Of a DNA stretch of 62,484 nt, positions 44,608 to 54,681 are shown piece after piece. The stretch comes from CAZPKH01 sp964407165 (lineage in GTDB: Bacteria; Bacteroidota; Bacteroidia; Bacteroidales; Muribaculaceae). The stretch is from NCBI GenBank assembly GCA_964407165.1, contig CAYOUJ010000006.1:1-62484 (forward strand), written 5' to 3'. Position 1 is the stretch's first letter. The number at the start of each line of letters is the position of its first letter. The translations under genes were made by a program, and so were the position numbers. The notes below the pieces were generated by a model. The model saw only the letters and a list, made by a program, of their open reading frames with translations, had not been told where the DNA came from and did not search any database.

Positions 44608-45798
44608 ATGAGAATGTCTTTTGTAATAGTAATCATCTTCGGGCTGCTGGCTCTCGCCTGCGACGCATACATATATAATATGGTGCGCCGCACGTGGCCC
44701 CGTCGCCACTGGCCGCGACGCTTGGTGCTTTGGAGCGCTGTCTTGCTCTACGCCATGATGGCCGTGGCCGTGGTCATGCCGTGGCTGTCAGACGCCGACG
44801 GCACGCTCTGCGCCATGATGTGGATGCTCACCGTCTTCATCTCGGTCTATGCCGCCAAGTTCATCTTCGTCATCTTCGCCCTGATAGCACGGCTGCCGCG
44901 GCTATGTAAAAGGCGTCCGTGGCACGGTGTCACCATTGCCGGCGGATGCCTGGCACTGTTAGCCTTCGGCCTTTTCTGGTGGGGCGCCCTCATCAACCGG
45001 TTCAACCTGCAAGTGCGTGAGGTAACCGTTGAGATACCCTCGCTGCCAAAGAGTTTCGACGGACTGCGCATCGTCCAGATCAGCGACCTCCACGTAGGCA
45101 CCTACGCCGGTGACGCCTCACACCTGCAGATGCTCGTAGACACAGTTAACGCCCTGCACCCCGACATCATTCTCTTCACGGGTGACATCGTCAACCGCCG
45201 AAGCCGCGAGCTGCCACCGTTCATTCCCGTGCTCTCGAAGCTAATGGCTCCCATGGGTGTCTATGCCATTCTCGGCAACCATGACTTCGGCGACTACACC
45301 CGCTGGGAAGGACCCGACGACCAGGCTGCCGACATAGCCACGCTTGAAGGCTATATAGCCGACTGCGGCTGGAAGCTGCTGCGCAACGAGCACGCATGGC
45401 TCCGTAATGGCACCGACTCGATAGCCCTCGTCGGCGTCGACAACGTCGGCGACCCGCCATTCCATGTCTACGGCGACCTCGGCAAAGCCTATCCTACGCT
45501 CGCCGACTCGGTGCCCAAGATACTCCTCAGCCACAACCCCGCGCACTGGTGCAACAGCATCTGCGACAACCCCGGCATCAACATCGCACTGACCCTGTCG
45601 GGCCATACCCACGCCATGCAGGCCGAGCTGCTGAACCTCTCCCCTGCCGCGTTGCGCTACCGCACCTGGGGCGGCCTCTACACCGACCGCACCGGCGCAC
45701 ATACCCTCTACGTAAACATAGGCTACGGCACCGTGGGCATGCCCGCCCGCATCGGCGCCACCCCCGAAATAACTGTCATAACCCTCAAGTCTAAATAA
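44608..45798 (+). CDS. Membrane-anchored metallophosphoesterase
   Basis: It has 396 residues. Four hydrophobic segments (about 5-20, 40-60, 70-95, 108-128) anchor it, followed by a calcineurin-like phosphoesterase domain with all five metal motifs: ISDLHVG, FTGDIVNR, AILGNHDFG, LLSHNPAHW and LSGHTHAMQ. The arrangement resembles the YkuE/YaeI type acting on lipid or nucleotide-linked phosphates at the membrane. The substrate is unknown. A second ATG two codons in (44614) is an alternative start. Confidence 0.88.
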   Translation: MRMSFVIVIIFGLLALACDAYIYNMVRRTWPRRHWPRRLVLWSAVLLYAMMAVAVVMPWLSDADGTLCAMMWMLTVFISVYAAKFIFVIFALIARLPRLCKRRPWHGVTIAGGCLALLAFGLFWWGALINRFNLQVREVTVEIPSLPKSFDGLRIVQISDLHVGTYAGDASHLQMLVDTVNALHPDIILFTGDIVNRRSRELPPFIPVLSKLMAPMGVYAILGNHDFGDYTRWEGPDDQAADIATLEGYIADCGWKLLRNEHAWLRNGTDSIALVGVDNVGDPPFHVYGDLGKAYPTLADSVPKILLSHNPAHWCNSICDNPGINIALTLSGHTHAMQAELLNLSPAALRYRTWGGLYTDRTGAHTLYVNIGYGTVGMPARIGATPEITVITLKSK

Positions 45799-45848
45799 CC
45801 GATTACCGTGGCTTGCAGCTGTGCAGCAAGCCCAAAAGAGATAACCGA

Positions 45849-47996
<2,148 letters not shown>

Positions 47997-47999
<3 letters not shown>

Positions 48000-48035
48000 T
48001 GCACAATGCATTATGCATTATGCATTGTGCATTAT
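47997..48035. repeat. ATGCACAATGCATT palindrome after tex
   Basis: ATAATGCACAATGCAT and ATGCATTGTGCATTAT flank a short centre. The left arm includes the tex stop codon and the right arm ends about 11 nt before the folK start. Confidence 0.85.
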
Positions 48036-48045
48036 GAATTAAAAT

Positions 48046-48414
48046 ATGATTTATATTATCTCCCTGGGAAGCAACGCCATAGGCTCGCGCTCCCGCGTAG
48101 CCGACGCAATAGCCTTGCTGCGCGGGCGCTTTGACGTCAGAGCCGTCAGCGACATATACTCCACCCCTGCACTCGACGGACGCAGCCCCAAATACTTCAA
48201 CGCCGTCGCCGCCGTCACCACCGACGCCCCCATTGAGCAGATGGTAGCCGAGATGAAAGAGATTGAGCGCGACGCCGGACGCCGCCCCCAAGACCACGGC
48301 TCGCGCGTAGTCCCCCTCGACCTCGACGTGGTCACCTGCGACGGCCGCGTCCTCCGTCCCGCCGACTACACCCGCTCCTACTTCACCATCGGCTACCACC
48401 AAATTATGGATTAG
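48046..48414 (+). CDS. folK: HPPK-like folate biosynthesis kinase, short form
   Basis: 2-amino-4-hydroxy-6-hydroxymethyldihydropteridine pyrophosphokinase family. It keeps the N-terminal ISLGSN, IYSTPAL, KYFNAVAAV and the C-terminal VPLDLDVV, a variant of the RxxDLDLL signature. At 122 residues it is about 35 shorter than the usual enzyme; the region between the Asn-rich strand and the DLD motif is trimmed and the usual R-x-H/P-R-x-x-x-R loop reads RRPQDHGSR. It may be a functional short version or a related fold with altered activity. Confidence 0.72.
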   Translation: MIYIISLGSNAIGSRSRVADAIALLRGRFDVRAVSDIYSTPALDGRSPKYFNAVAAVTTDAPIEQMVAEMKEIERDAGRRPQDHGSRVVPLDLDVVTCDGRVLRPADYTRSYFTIGYHQIMD

Positions 48415-48469
48415 GGATTTAGGAATTTATTTATTGTCAAATTTTTTTTTGAAACTTTTGGGGGAAGTG

Positions 48470-48500
48470 TTGCGTTATTATGAAAAATGCATTATCTTTG
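48470..48500 (+). promoter_or_regulatory. Promoter of the rluB-like gene
   Basis: -33 element TTG (48470-48472), 20-nt spacing, -7 element TATCTTTG (48493-48500). The start codon is 258 nt away, so a long leader is transcribed. Confidence 0.8.
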
Positions 48501-48757
48501 CAGTGATGTAAAGTAGGTCCTTACGCAGAATCCATCTCATCACTGCTTCACCAATTAGTCAAAACACTTATAATCATAACGATTTCGTTAAGCCGAATGC
48601 AATGCCGAGCTTGCTCGGGCATTGCCGCAGGCGAGAAATCGGCACCTTGAAAAGAAACTATATCCAAACGCCGCGAGGCATTTCTCAAACACTTTTTACA
48701 CAATTAGTTACAATCGGCGCCAAAGTATGCGCCCCACATCAAAACACTTTCACTATT
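48501..48757 (+). promoter_or_regulatory. Long structured 5' leader of the rluB-like mRNA
   Basis: About 250 nt without a convincing gene. CAGTGATG (48501-48508) can pair with CATCACTG (48538-48545), enclosing a smaller GTAAAG/CCTTAC pairing. A strong hairpin, CAATGCCGAGC with GCTCGGGCATTG, is at 48600-48626. The rest is AT-rich. The reading frame is open from 48602 but has no plausible start or protein features. It may be a cis-regulatory leader; it matches no riboswitch I recognise. Confidence 0.55.
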
Positions 48758-50185
48758 ATGGAGATTAACGACAACAAGGGGAAGCGACCCCGCATCTCAA
48801 GCAATCAGGCCATGGGAAATGACGATAATCAAAATTTCCACAACAACCGTCCACAGCCCCGCGATGGCGACTACGCCGCACCGCAGGGTGACAACGCCGA
48901 CTTCGGCGGCACCCCTGACCAGCAGCAGGGAGGCTACAAGCCCCGCTACAACCAGCAGCCCCGTCAGCAGGGCGGCTACCAGCCCCGCAACAACCAGGGA
49001 GGCTACCAGCCCCGTTACAACAACCAGGGCGGCTACCAGCCCCGTTACAACAACCAGGGCGGCTACCAGCCCCGTCAGCAGGGTGGATACAACAACCGCA
49101 ACAACAATCAGGGCGGCTACCAGCCCCGACAGCAGGGTGGCTATCAGCCCCGACAGGGTCAGGGCGGCTACCAGCCCCGACAGCAGAGTGGCTATAACAA
49201 CAACCGTCAGCAGGGCCAGGGCGGCTACCAGCCTCGCCAGCAGGGCGGCTATAACAACAACCGCCAGCAGGGTGGCTACAACAACCGCAACAACCAGGGA
49301 GGCTACAACAACCGCAACAACCAGGGAGGTTACAACAACCGCCAGGGCGGCTATAACAACAACCGCGGCCGCCAGCAGACCAACCAGTACGGCATGCCCC
49401 GCGGCGGCAAGAGCTTCACTCCCCGTCCAAAGCCCGTCATCTACGACATACCCGCTCCCGATCCCGACGAGCAGATACGCCTCAACAAGTACATGGCCAA
49501 CGCCGGCATCTGCTCGCGCCGAGAGGCCGACGAGTACATCAAGCAGGGCCTGGTGAAGGTCAACGGCGAGGTGGTTACCGAGCTTGGCACCAAGATTACC
49601 CACGCCGACACCGTAGAATACGACGCCAAGGTCATCACCCTCGAGCGCAAGTGCTACATTCTCCTCAACAAGCCCAAAGACTGCGTCACCACCTCCGACG
49701 ACCCCAACGGCCGCATGACCGTCATGGATCTGGTCAAGGGCGCATGCAACGAGCGCATCTACCCCGTCGGGCGCCTCGACCGCAACACCACCGGCGTGCT
49801 CCTGCTCACCAATGACGGCGATCTCGCCTCGAAGCTGACCCACCCCAAGTACGTCAAGAAGAAGATATACCACGTCTGGACCGACAAGGACATCTCCGAG
49901 GACGACATGCAGCGCATCGCCGACGGCATCGAGCTGGAGGACGGCCCCGTGCAGGTCGACGCCATCTCATACGCCACCGAGAACGACCGCAACCAGGCCG
50001 GCATCGAGATTCACTCCGGGCGCAACCGCATCGTGCGCCGCATCTTCGAGAGCCTCGGCTACCACGTCACCAAGCTCGACCGCGTATACTTCGCCGGCCT
50101 TACCAAGAAGAACCTGCCCCGCGGCCGCTGGCGCTACCTGACCCAGGAGGAGGTCAACTTCCTCAAGATGGGCAGCTTCGAGTAA
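48758..50185 (+). CDS. RluB/RsuA-type 23S rRNA pseudouridine synthase with repetitive N-terminus
   Basis: Isomerises a uridine in 23S rRNA. It has 475 residues from the ATG at 48758. Residues about 50-215 are tandem units based on QGGYQPR and YNNRNNQ (Gly, Tyr, Gln, Arg, Asn only), resembling RGG-type RNA-binding or phase-separating tails. Then comes an S4 domain (about 235-300, IRLNKYMANAGICSRREADE) and the catalytic domain with VGRLDRNTTGVLLLTNDGD (catalytic Asp) and IHSGRNRIVRRIFESLGYHV. The repeat block roughly doubles the usual N-terminus. Followed by asnS after a stem-loop. Confidence 0.93.
   Translation: MEINDNKGKRPRISSNQAMGNDDNQNFHNNRPQPRDGDYAAPQGDNADFGGTPDQQQGGYKPRYNQQPRQQGGYQPRNNQGGYQPRYNNQGGYQPRYNNQGGYQPRQQGGYNNRNNNQGGYQPRQQGGYQPRQGQGGYQPRQQSGYNNNRQQGQGGYQPRQQGGYNNNRQQGGYNNRNNQGGYNNRNNQGGYNNRQGGYNNNRGRQQTNQYGMPRGGKSFTPRPKPVIYDIPAPDPDEQIRLNKYMANAGICSRREADEYIKQGLVKVNGEVVTELGTKITHADTVEYDAKVITLERKCYILLNKPKDCVTTSDDPNGRMTVMDLVKGACNERIYPVGRLDRNTTGVLLLTNDGDLASKLTHPKYVKKKIYHVWTDKDISEDDMQRIADGIELEDGPVQVDAISYATENDRNQAGIEIHSGRNRIVRRIFESLGYHVTKLDRVYFAGLTKKNLPRGRWRYLTQEEVNFLKMGSFE
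48930..49370 (+). repeat. In-frame tandem repeats encoding GGYQPR/NNQ units
   Basis: About 18-20 imperfect 21-33-nt units rich in GGCGGCTACCAGCCCCG and AACAACCGC. Their near-identity at DNA level (for example 49012-49075) implies copy number can change by slippage. Confidence 0.85.
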
Positions 50186-50186
50186 A

Positions 50187-50300
50187 AGTTTTAGTTTTTA
50201 GTTTTTAGTAAAATGCTTCCCCTGCAAAGAGATGCCTTATCAAAAAACTAATCACTAAAAACTAAAAACTAAAAACTAAAAACAACCCCTAAAAACTAAA
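50187..50300. repeat. AGTTTTT / AAAAACT stem-loop between the rluB-like gene and asnS
   Basis: AGTTTTTAGTTTTTAGT (50195-50210) faces four AAAAACT words (50252-50282), with two more words up to 50305. The left arm starts on the stop codon (TAAAAG) and the right arm ends at the asnS GTG start. Confidence 0.8.
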
Positions 50301-50309
50301 AACTAACAG

Positions 50310-51698
50310 GTGAAACGAACAAAGATAAGTGACATAACAGCACCCTGTCTCATCGGCACCGACGTCGACGTCATGGGCTGGGTGCGCTCCCGCCGCGGCA
50401 ACAAGCACGTGCAGTTTGTCGCCCTCAACGACGGCTCGACCATCAACAACCTGCAGATAGTCTTCAACCTCGACAGCTTCGACGCCGAGGCCCTCAAGCC
50501 CGTCACCACCGGCAGCGCCATCCACGTGCGCGGCCGCTTGGTCGAGTCGATGGGCAAAGGGCAGAGCGTCGAAGTGCAGGCCGACACCCTCGAGATCTTC
50601 GGCACCGCCGACCCCGAGACATACCCACTGCAGAAGAAGGGCCACACCCTCGAGTTCCTCCGCGAGATAGCCCACCTGCGTCCCCGCACCAACACCTTCG
50701 GCGCCGTCCTGCGCGTGCGCTCCGCACTGGCCTTCGCCATCCACAAGTTCTTCCAGGAGAAAGGCTTCTTCTACCTCCACACCCCGCTCATCACCGAGAG
50801 CGACTGCGAGGGCGCCGGCGCCATGTTCCAGGTGACCACCCTGCCCCTCAACGAGCTGCCCAAGGCCGAGGACGGCTCCGTCGACTACTCACAGGACTTC
50901 TTCGGCAAGCCCACCGCCCTGACTGTCAGCGGCCAGCTCGAGGGCGAGCTAGGCGCCACAGCCCTCGGCGCCATCTATACCTTCGGCCCCACATTCCGCG
51001 CCGAGCGCTCCAACACACCGCGCCACCTCGCCGAGTTCTGGATGATCGAGCCCGAGATGGCATTCTACGACATCGCCGACAACATGGACCTCGCCGAGGA
51101 GTTCATCAAATACTGCGTGCGCTACGCCCTCGACCACTGCCGCGACGACCTCGATTTCCTCAGCAAGATGTACGACCCTGAGCTCATCGACCGCCTCGAG
51201 AAGGTCACCGGCACCGAGTTCGTGCGCCTGAGCTACACCGACGGCATCAAGATACTGGAGGAATCAGGCCGCAAGTTCCAGTTCCCCGTCTTCTGGGGCG
51301 CCGACCTGCAGAGCGAGCATGAGCGCTACCTGGTAGAGGAGCACTTCCGCCGTCCCGTCATCCTCACCGACTACCCCAAGGAGATCAAGGCCTTCTACAT
51401 GAAGCAGAACGACGACTCTCGCACCGTCCGCGCCATGGACGTCCTCTTCCCCCAGATCGGCGAGATCATAGGCGGCAGCGAGCGCGAGGCCGACTATGAC
51501 AAGCTCATGGCCCGCATCGAGGAGCTGCACATACCCATGAAGGATATGTGGTGGTATCTCGACACGCGCCGCTTCGGCACAGTGCCCCACAGCGGATTCG
51601 GCCTCGGATTCGAGCGCCTCGTGCTCTTCGTCACCGGCATGGCCAACATCCGCGACGTCATCCCCTTCCCCCGCACCCCCGGCAATGCCGAATTTTGA
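50310..51698 (+). CDS. asnS: Asparaginyl-tRNA synthetase
   Basis: Charges tRNA-Asn. It has 462 residues and starts with GTG at 50310; no ATG lies at the conserved N-terminus (MKRTKISDI). The OB-fold anticodon domain (about 15-105) is followed by the class II core with motif 1 (FFQEKGFFYLHTPLITESDC), motif 2 (FGPTFRAERSNTPRHLAEFW), and motif 3 (GFGLGFERLVLFVTG). The Asn-specific ending NIRDVIPFPRTPGNAEF is present. Confidence 0.97.
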   Translation: MKRTKISDITAPCLIGTDVDVMGWVRSRRGNKHVQFVALNDGSTINNLQIVFNLDSFDAEALKPVTTGSAIHVRGRLVESMGKGQSVEVQADTLEIFGTADPETYPLQKKGHTLEFLREIAHLRPRTNTFGAVLRVRSALAFAIHKFFQEKGFFYLHTPLITESDCEGAGAMFQVTTLPLNELPKAEDGSVDYSQDFFGKPTALTVSGQLEGELGATALGAIYTFGPTFRAERSNTPRHLAEFWMIEPEMAFYDIADNMDLAEEFIKYCVRYALDHCRDDLDFLSKMYDPELIDRLEKVTGTEFVRLSYTDGIKILEESGRKFQFPVFWGADLQSEHERYLVEEHFRRPVILTDYPKEIKAFYMKQNDDSRTVRAMDVLFPQIGEIIGGSEREADYDKLMARIEELHIPMKDMWWYLDTRRFGTVPHSGFGLGFERLVLFVTGMANIRDVIPFPRTPGNAEF

Positions 51699-51705
51699 AA
51701 GGTCG

Positions 51706-51765
51706 CATACAGAAACAATAGAAACCACAGAAACTAATTTCCGCCGTTTCTATTGTTTCTGTATG
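51706..51765. terminator. CATACAGAAACAATAGAAAC stem-loop after asnS
   Basis: A perfect 20-bp stem (51706-51725 with 51746-51765). The word is AGAAACAAT/AGAAACC. Together with 60451-60520 it defines another word family. It lies 22 nt before the first MKTDREYPA gene, for which no TAnnTTTG promoter is visible. Confidence 0.85.
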
Positions 51766-51787
51766 CTACACATATGCCATAAAGGCT

Positions 51788-52849
51788 ATGAAAACTGACC
51801 GCGAATACCCCGCCACCCACTCCTCCTTGGCTGCTTGGTACGCCGTTGACGACGGCGGTGAGCTTGCCATATTCCAAGGCGACGAAGAAAGCATGAAACC
51901 CTCCTCGAGGAATTATAATCCATACGCGTATAATGCCGAAGAGGGATATAAGGAGGATTTGAAAAAACTTTTCTTTGACGTGCTTTTAAGCGCCAAGTTT
52001 ACATCGGAGCAGATTGACGGCATGTTTGCCAATGGCGTGACACCACAAGAGTTGGCGGCATTGGAAAGCGAGCCCTCCGGCCTTGCGCTGGTAGAGATGA
52101 CTTTTGAGGGCGTCCAGAAAATTCCGAGGCCGAAAACATCCGGTTTTCAGCTGCTTACGTGCAGCCCGCCAAGATATTTATACTTCCACGACAATAGCGA
52201 AATTAAACCTTTCAAGAAAGGTTTCAACCGGAATGAACACGCTTGTTTAGCCAAGTATATCAAGCTCTTTCCGGAATTTTTCCGCCGAGTTGTGTTCATG
52301 GACAAAGCCCTGCTCTACGACTGCGAGGCTAAGGAGACCCGCGGCTATATGCGGCGCTGCGACATGCCCTTGTATCTGTATGAAAGTCCGGGCTGGGATG
52401 ACTCGCTATGCCAAGTAACCTTGGGATACCCCTCCATAGCCCCATGTCTCAACAAGGGCCAGGTACCCAAAGAAATCCAGGCCAAGACCAACCCCATTGC
52501 CGTCAAGCTGCGCCAACACCCCCGCATCAACCTCAACTTGTGTCTCGACTATGAAGGAGACCTAATCTGGCTTGAGACCATCAACGGCATCGAGGCCATG
52601 ATATTGGAAGGAGATGACGGCGAGATGCAGTTCTACTCCCTCGATGACAAGCGGTTGCTCATGTCCGTCGAGGAGGCCTTCCGCCGTGGCTTGTTCATGC
52701 AGGGCAAGAAGATGTTCCGCATCAATGGACGCTCTGCATGGTTTTATGATGAGGAAGTGGAATGGTACCAACGAGTAGGCACACGAGACACGCTCAATGA
52801 ACGTGAGATAGAGACAATCGAGGAGGTAAAGACAGACAAGGTTCCTTGA
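51788..52849 (+). CDS. MKTDREYPA-family protein A, function unknown
   Basis: Unrecognised family; 353 residues, no signal peptide or membrane helix, so probably cytosolic. The N-terminus MKTDREYPATHSSLAAWYAV and DDGGELAIF is shared with the two genes that follow. A charged helical region (about 45-135) precedes a conserved core: EFFRRVVFMDKALLY (about 173-187), RGYMRRCDMPLYLYE (about 195-209), IAVKLRQHPRINLNLC (about 243-258), MFRINGR (about 318-324). It is first in a four-gene run (25 nt to the next gene) that ends in a radical SAM gene. Confidence 0.8.
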   Translation: MKTDREYPATHSSLAAWYAVDDGGELAIFQGDEESMKPSSRNYNPYAYNAEEGYKEDLKKLFFDVLLSAKFTSEQIDGMFANGVTPQELAALESEPSGLALVEMTFEGVQKIPRPKTSGFQLLTCSPPRYLYFHDNSEIKPFKKGFNRNEHACLAKYIKLFPEFFRRVVFMDKALLYDCEAKETRGYMRRCDMPLYLYESPGWDDSLCQVTLGYPSIAPCLNKGQVPKEIQAKTNPIAVKLRQHPRINLNLCLDYEGDLIWLETINGIEAMILEGDDGEMQFYSLDDKRLLMSVEEAFRRGLFMQGKKMFRINGRSAWFYDEEVEWYQRVGTRDTLNEREIETIEEVKTDKVP

Positions 52850-52874
52850 CGCACTGCACAAATACCATGCAATC

Positions 52875-53582
52875 ATGAAAACTGACCGCGAATACCCCGC
52901 AGCGTTCACTACGCCCGCCGCCTGGTTTGCCGTCGATGAAGACGGATGCCTTGCCGCGATGGGTTCGGACTATCTCGGTCCAAAACCCGCAGACCTTTAC
53001 GACAAACCCCGTTTCTGGCTCTACAACGAAAACGGCAACAACGGCTTTGACCTCTTCCTCCAGGCCATGAAGGCCGTCCGCTTTACCAACGAACAGGCCT
53101 TGGGTTTGCTCAACCATGCCATCACTCCGGCCGACGACCGCCTTCCAGAGCCGGCACCTTTCAATGGCGGCATAGTTGCACAGCTCGACCGGACCAAGAC
53201 AGACACGGTTCGCCGGGAGTTGCGCAAGTGCCTTCTTAAGAGACACATCTGCATCTCAAAGGAGCTGAATATCAGGATGTTCCTGTTTGAAGATATGGAG
53301 AGGTTCTTTCAATTTCTTCACAGCAACCCCGATGCTATCCAGCGGCTTGCGTTCATCGACCTGGCTATCTTCGACGATGAACCCCCGGCTCCGGCTCCCG
53401 GCTTTCTCCACGCCGAAGATGTGCCGATATATTATTTCACAGACAACCGCGAAACAGACTATATGGAGCGCAAAACAGCTCCGGTGCATCCGGCTCAGGT
53501 GGAGCAGGCGCCCACGGAATACCAGACCGACGCGGTGCGCTTCCCTGTGAAATTCAAAGAGTGGCCCTACCTCGAACTCTAA
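52875..53582 (+). CDS. MKTDREYPA-family protein B, short paralogue
   Basis: 235 residues of unknown function. It begins MKTDREYPAAFTTPAAWFAV and DEDGCLAAM, like its neighbours. It keeps a weaker version of the middle motif (AIQRLAFIDLAIF then PGFLHAEDVPIYYF) but lacks the C-terminal third that proteins A and C share (the KLRxHP and RINGR motifs). It ends after a Pro/Gln-rich stretch in WPYLEL. It is either a shortened paralogue or a natural single-module member. Followed by 37 nt carrying a short ATGCATTATGCATT repeat. Confidence 0.75.
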   Translation: MKTDREYPAAFTTPAAWFAVDEDGCLAAMGSDYLGPKPADLYDKPRFWLYNENGNNGFDLFLQAMKAVRFTNEQALGLLNHAITPADDRLPEPAPFNGGIVAQLDRTKTDTVRRELRKCLLKRHICISKELNIRMFLFEDMERFFQFLHSNPDAIQRLAFIDLAIFDDEPPAPAPGFLHAEDVPIYYFTDNRETDYMERKTAPVHPAQVEQAPTEYQTDAVRFPVKFKEWPYLEL

Positions 53583-53619
53583 CTCAATGCATTATGCATT
53601 AAAGAAAACAGTAACGCCC

Positions 53620-54681
53620 ATGAAAACAGACCGCGAATACCCCGCAGCATTCACTTCATACACGGCATGGTATGGAGTGGATAAAGACGGAGAGATTGCC
53701 ATTTTTGGCACAGAGGCTCCGGGATCTGCCCCGAAAAAAGAGTGGGATAATAATTGCTGGCCAATAAACCTGTTCTTGTATCTGCTAACCAATGCCGACC
53801 TTACGGATAATCAACTTGACGCCATGATGGCCAACAGTGTGACTCCCGCAGAGCTGGGCGAAACTAACCAAAATAGAGGTAACTTAAATTATATTATTGT
53901 GCAATTTGCACAAGCGGGTGACAAAGAGAAGGTTGAGAAGTTGGCACCCGAATATGCTTTTAACAGCATTTCCAGACCACGCAACATCTATCTCTTTGAG
54001 ATACTGGACATTGATCCGAAGCAGAAAGAAATGGCTTTAACGAAGCGTGGAAAAATTAAACATTTTATCTACTTCGTCAAGATGCATCCCTCCCTCTTCA
54101 GCAGGTTGCTGTTCGTGGACCACGACATTACTAAAGGTTACTCCGCAGCTGAGAGTCGTGGTTATATGCGCCGATGCGACGTACCCCTGTACATATATCA
54201 ACATCCCGACACAGAATATTACTTTACAGAAACGCGCATGGGCTATCCGAGCGCGGCCGACGGTATAAACCGGAACCAGGTGACACCGGAAATTCGTGAG
54301 ATGCTCTACCCGCTGGCTGTCCGCCTGCGCAAGCATCCATTCCTGCAGCTCAATCTATGCACGGACTGGTATGCTTTCGATGAAACTGATGACTACATTA
54401 TTTTTGAGGATCAAAAAGTCATTGTAATGGAGGTGGACAATGCTGAGTTGATGCTTTATTCATTCGAGACTCACGAGCCTGTTATTTCGTTCGAGGAGGC
54501 ATATAAGCAACGACGTCTTGATATAGACGAGACCCTCTATCGTATTAATGGGCGCTTCCCTTATCGTTACAATGAGGGATACGAACAGTATGAGCGACTA
54601 TATAATTGGCGTGACTATTTTGATGCGAATGAACTGCCGCCAGATGCCATCGAGGAGGTAAAACCCTACGGAGATGATTGA
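53620..54681 (+). CDS. MKTDREYPA-family protein C, function unknown
   Basis: 353 residues from the ATG at 53620, which begins MKTDREYPAAFTSYTAWYGV; the upstream ATG at 53587 is inside a repeat. It shares with A: SLFSRLLFVDHDI, RGYMRRCDVPLYIYQ, LAVRLRKHPFLQLNLC, YRINGRFPY and a C-terminal AIEEVK. Base composition is visibly more AT-rich than its neighbours (for example around 53885-53905 and 54390-54430), suggesting a different origin or recent arrival. The stop codon overlaps the start of the radical SAM gene by 8 nt, so translation is coupled. Confidence 0.8.
   Translation: MKTDREYPAAFTSYTAWYGVDKDGEIAIFGTEAPGSAPKKEWDNNCWPINLFLYLLTNADLTDNQLDAMMANSVTPAELGETNQNRGNLNYIIVQFAQAGDKEKVEKLAPEYAFNSISRPRNIYLFEILDIDPKQKEMALTKRGKIKHFIYFVKMHPSLFSRLLFVDHDITKGYSAAESRGYMRRCDVPLYIYQHPDTEYYFTETRMGYPSAADGINRNQVTPEIREMLYPLAVRLRKHPFLQLNLCTDWYAFDETDDYIIFEDQKVIVMEVDNAELMLYSFETHEPVISFEEAYKQRRLDIDETLYRINGRFPYRYNEGYEQYERLYNWRDYFDANELPPDAIEEVKPYGDD

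Noticed and set aside
48930..49370. Repeat array that could be taken for a CRISPR
   Set aside because: Units are in frame, of unequal length, have no unique spacers, and encode the N-terminal tail of the pseudouridine synthase.
48797..49873. 358-codon open frame on the minus strand opposite the rluB-like gene
   Set aside because: It is the mirror of the GGYQPR repeats and gives only Val/Ala/Leu low-complexity sequence; the plus strand has S4 and catalytic motifs.
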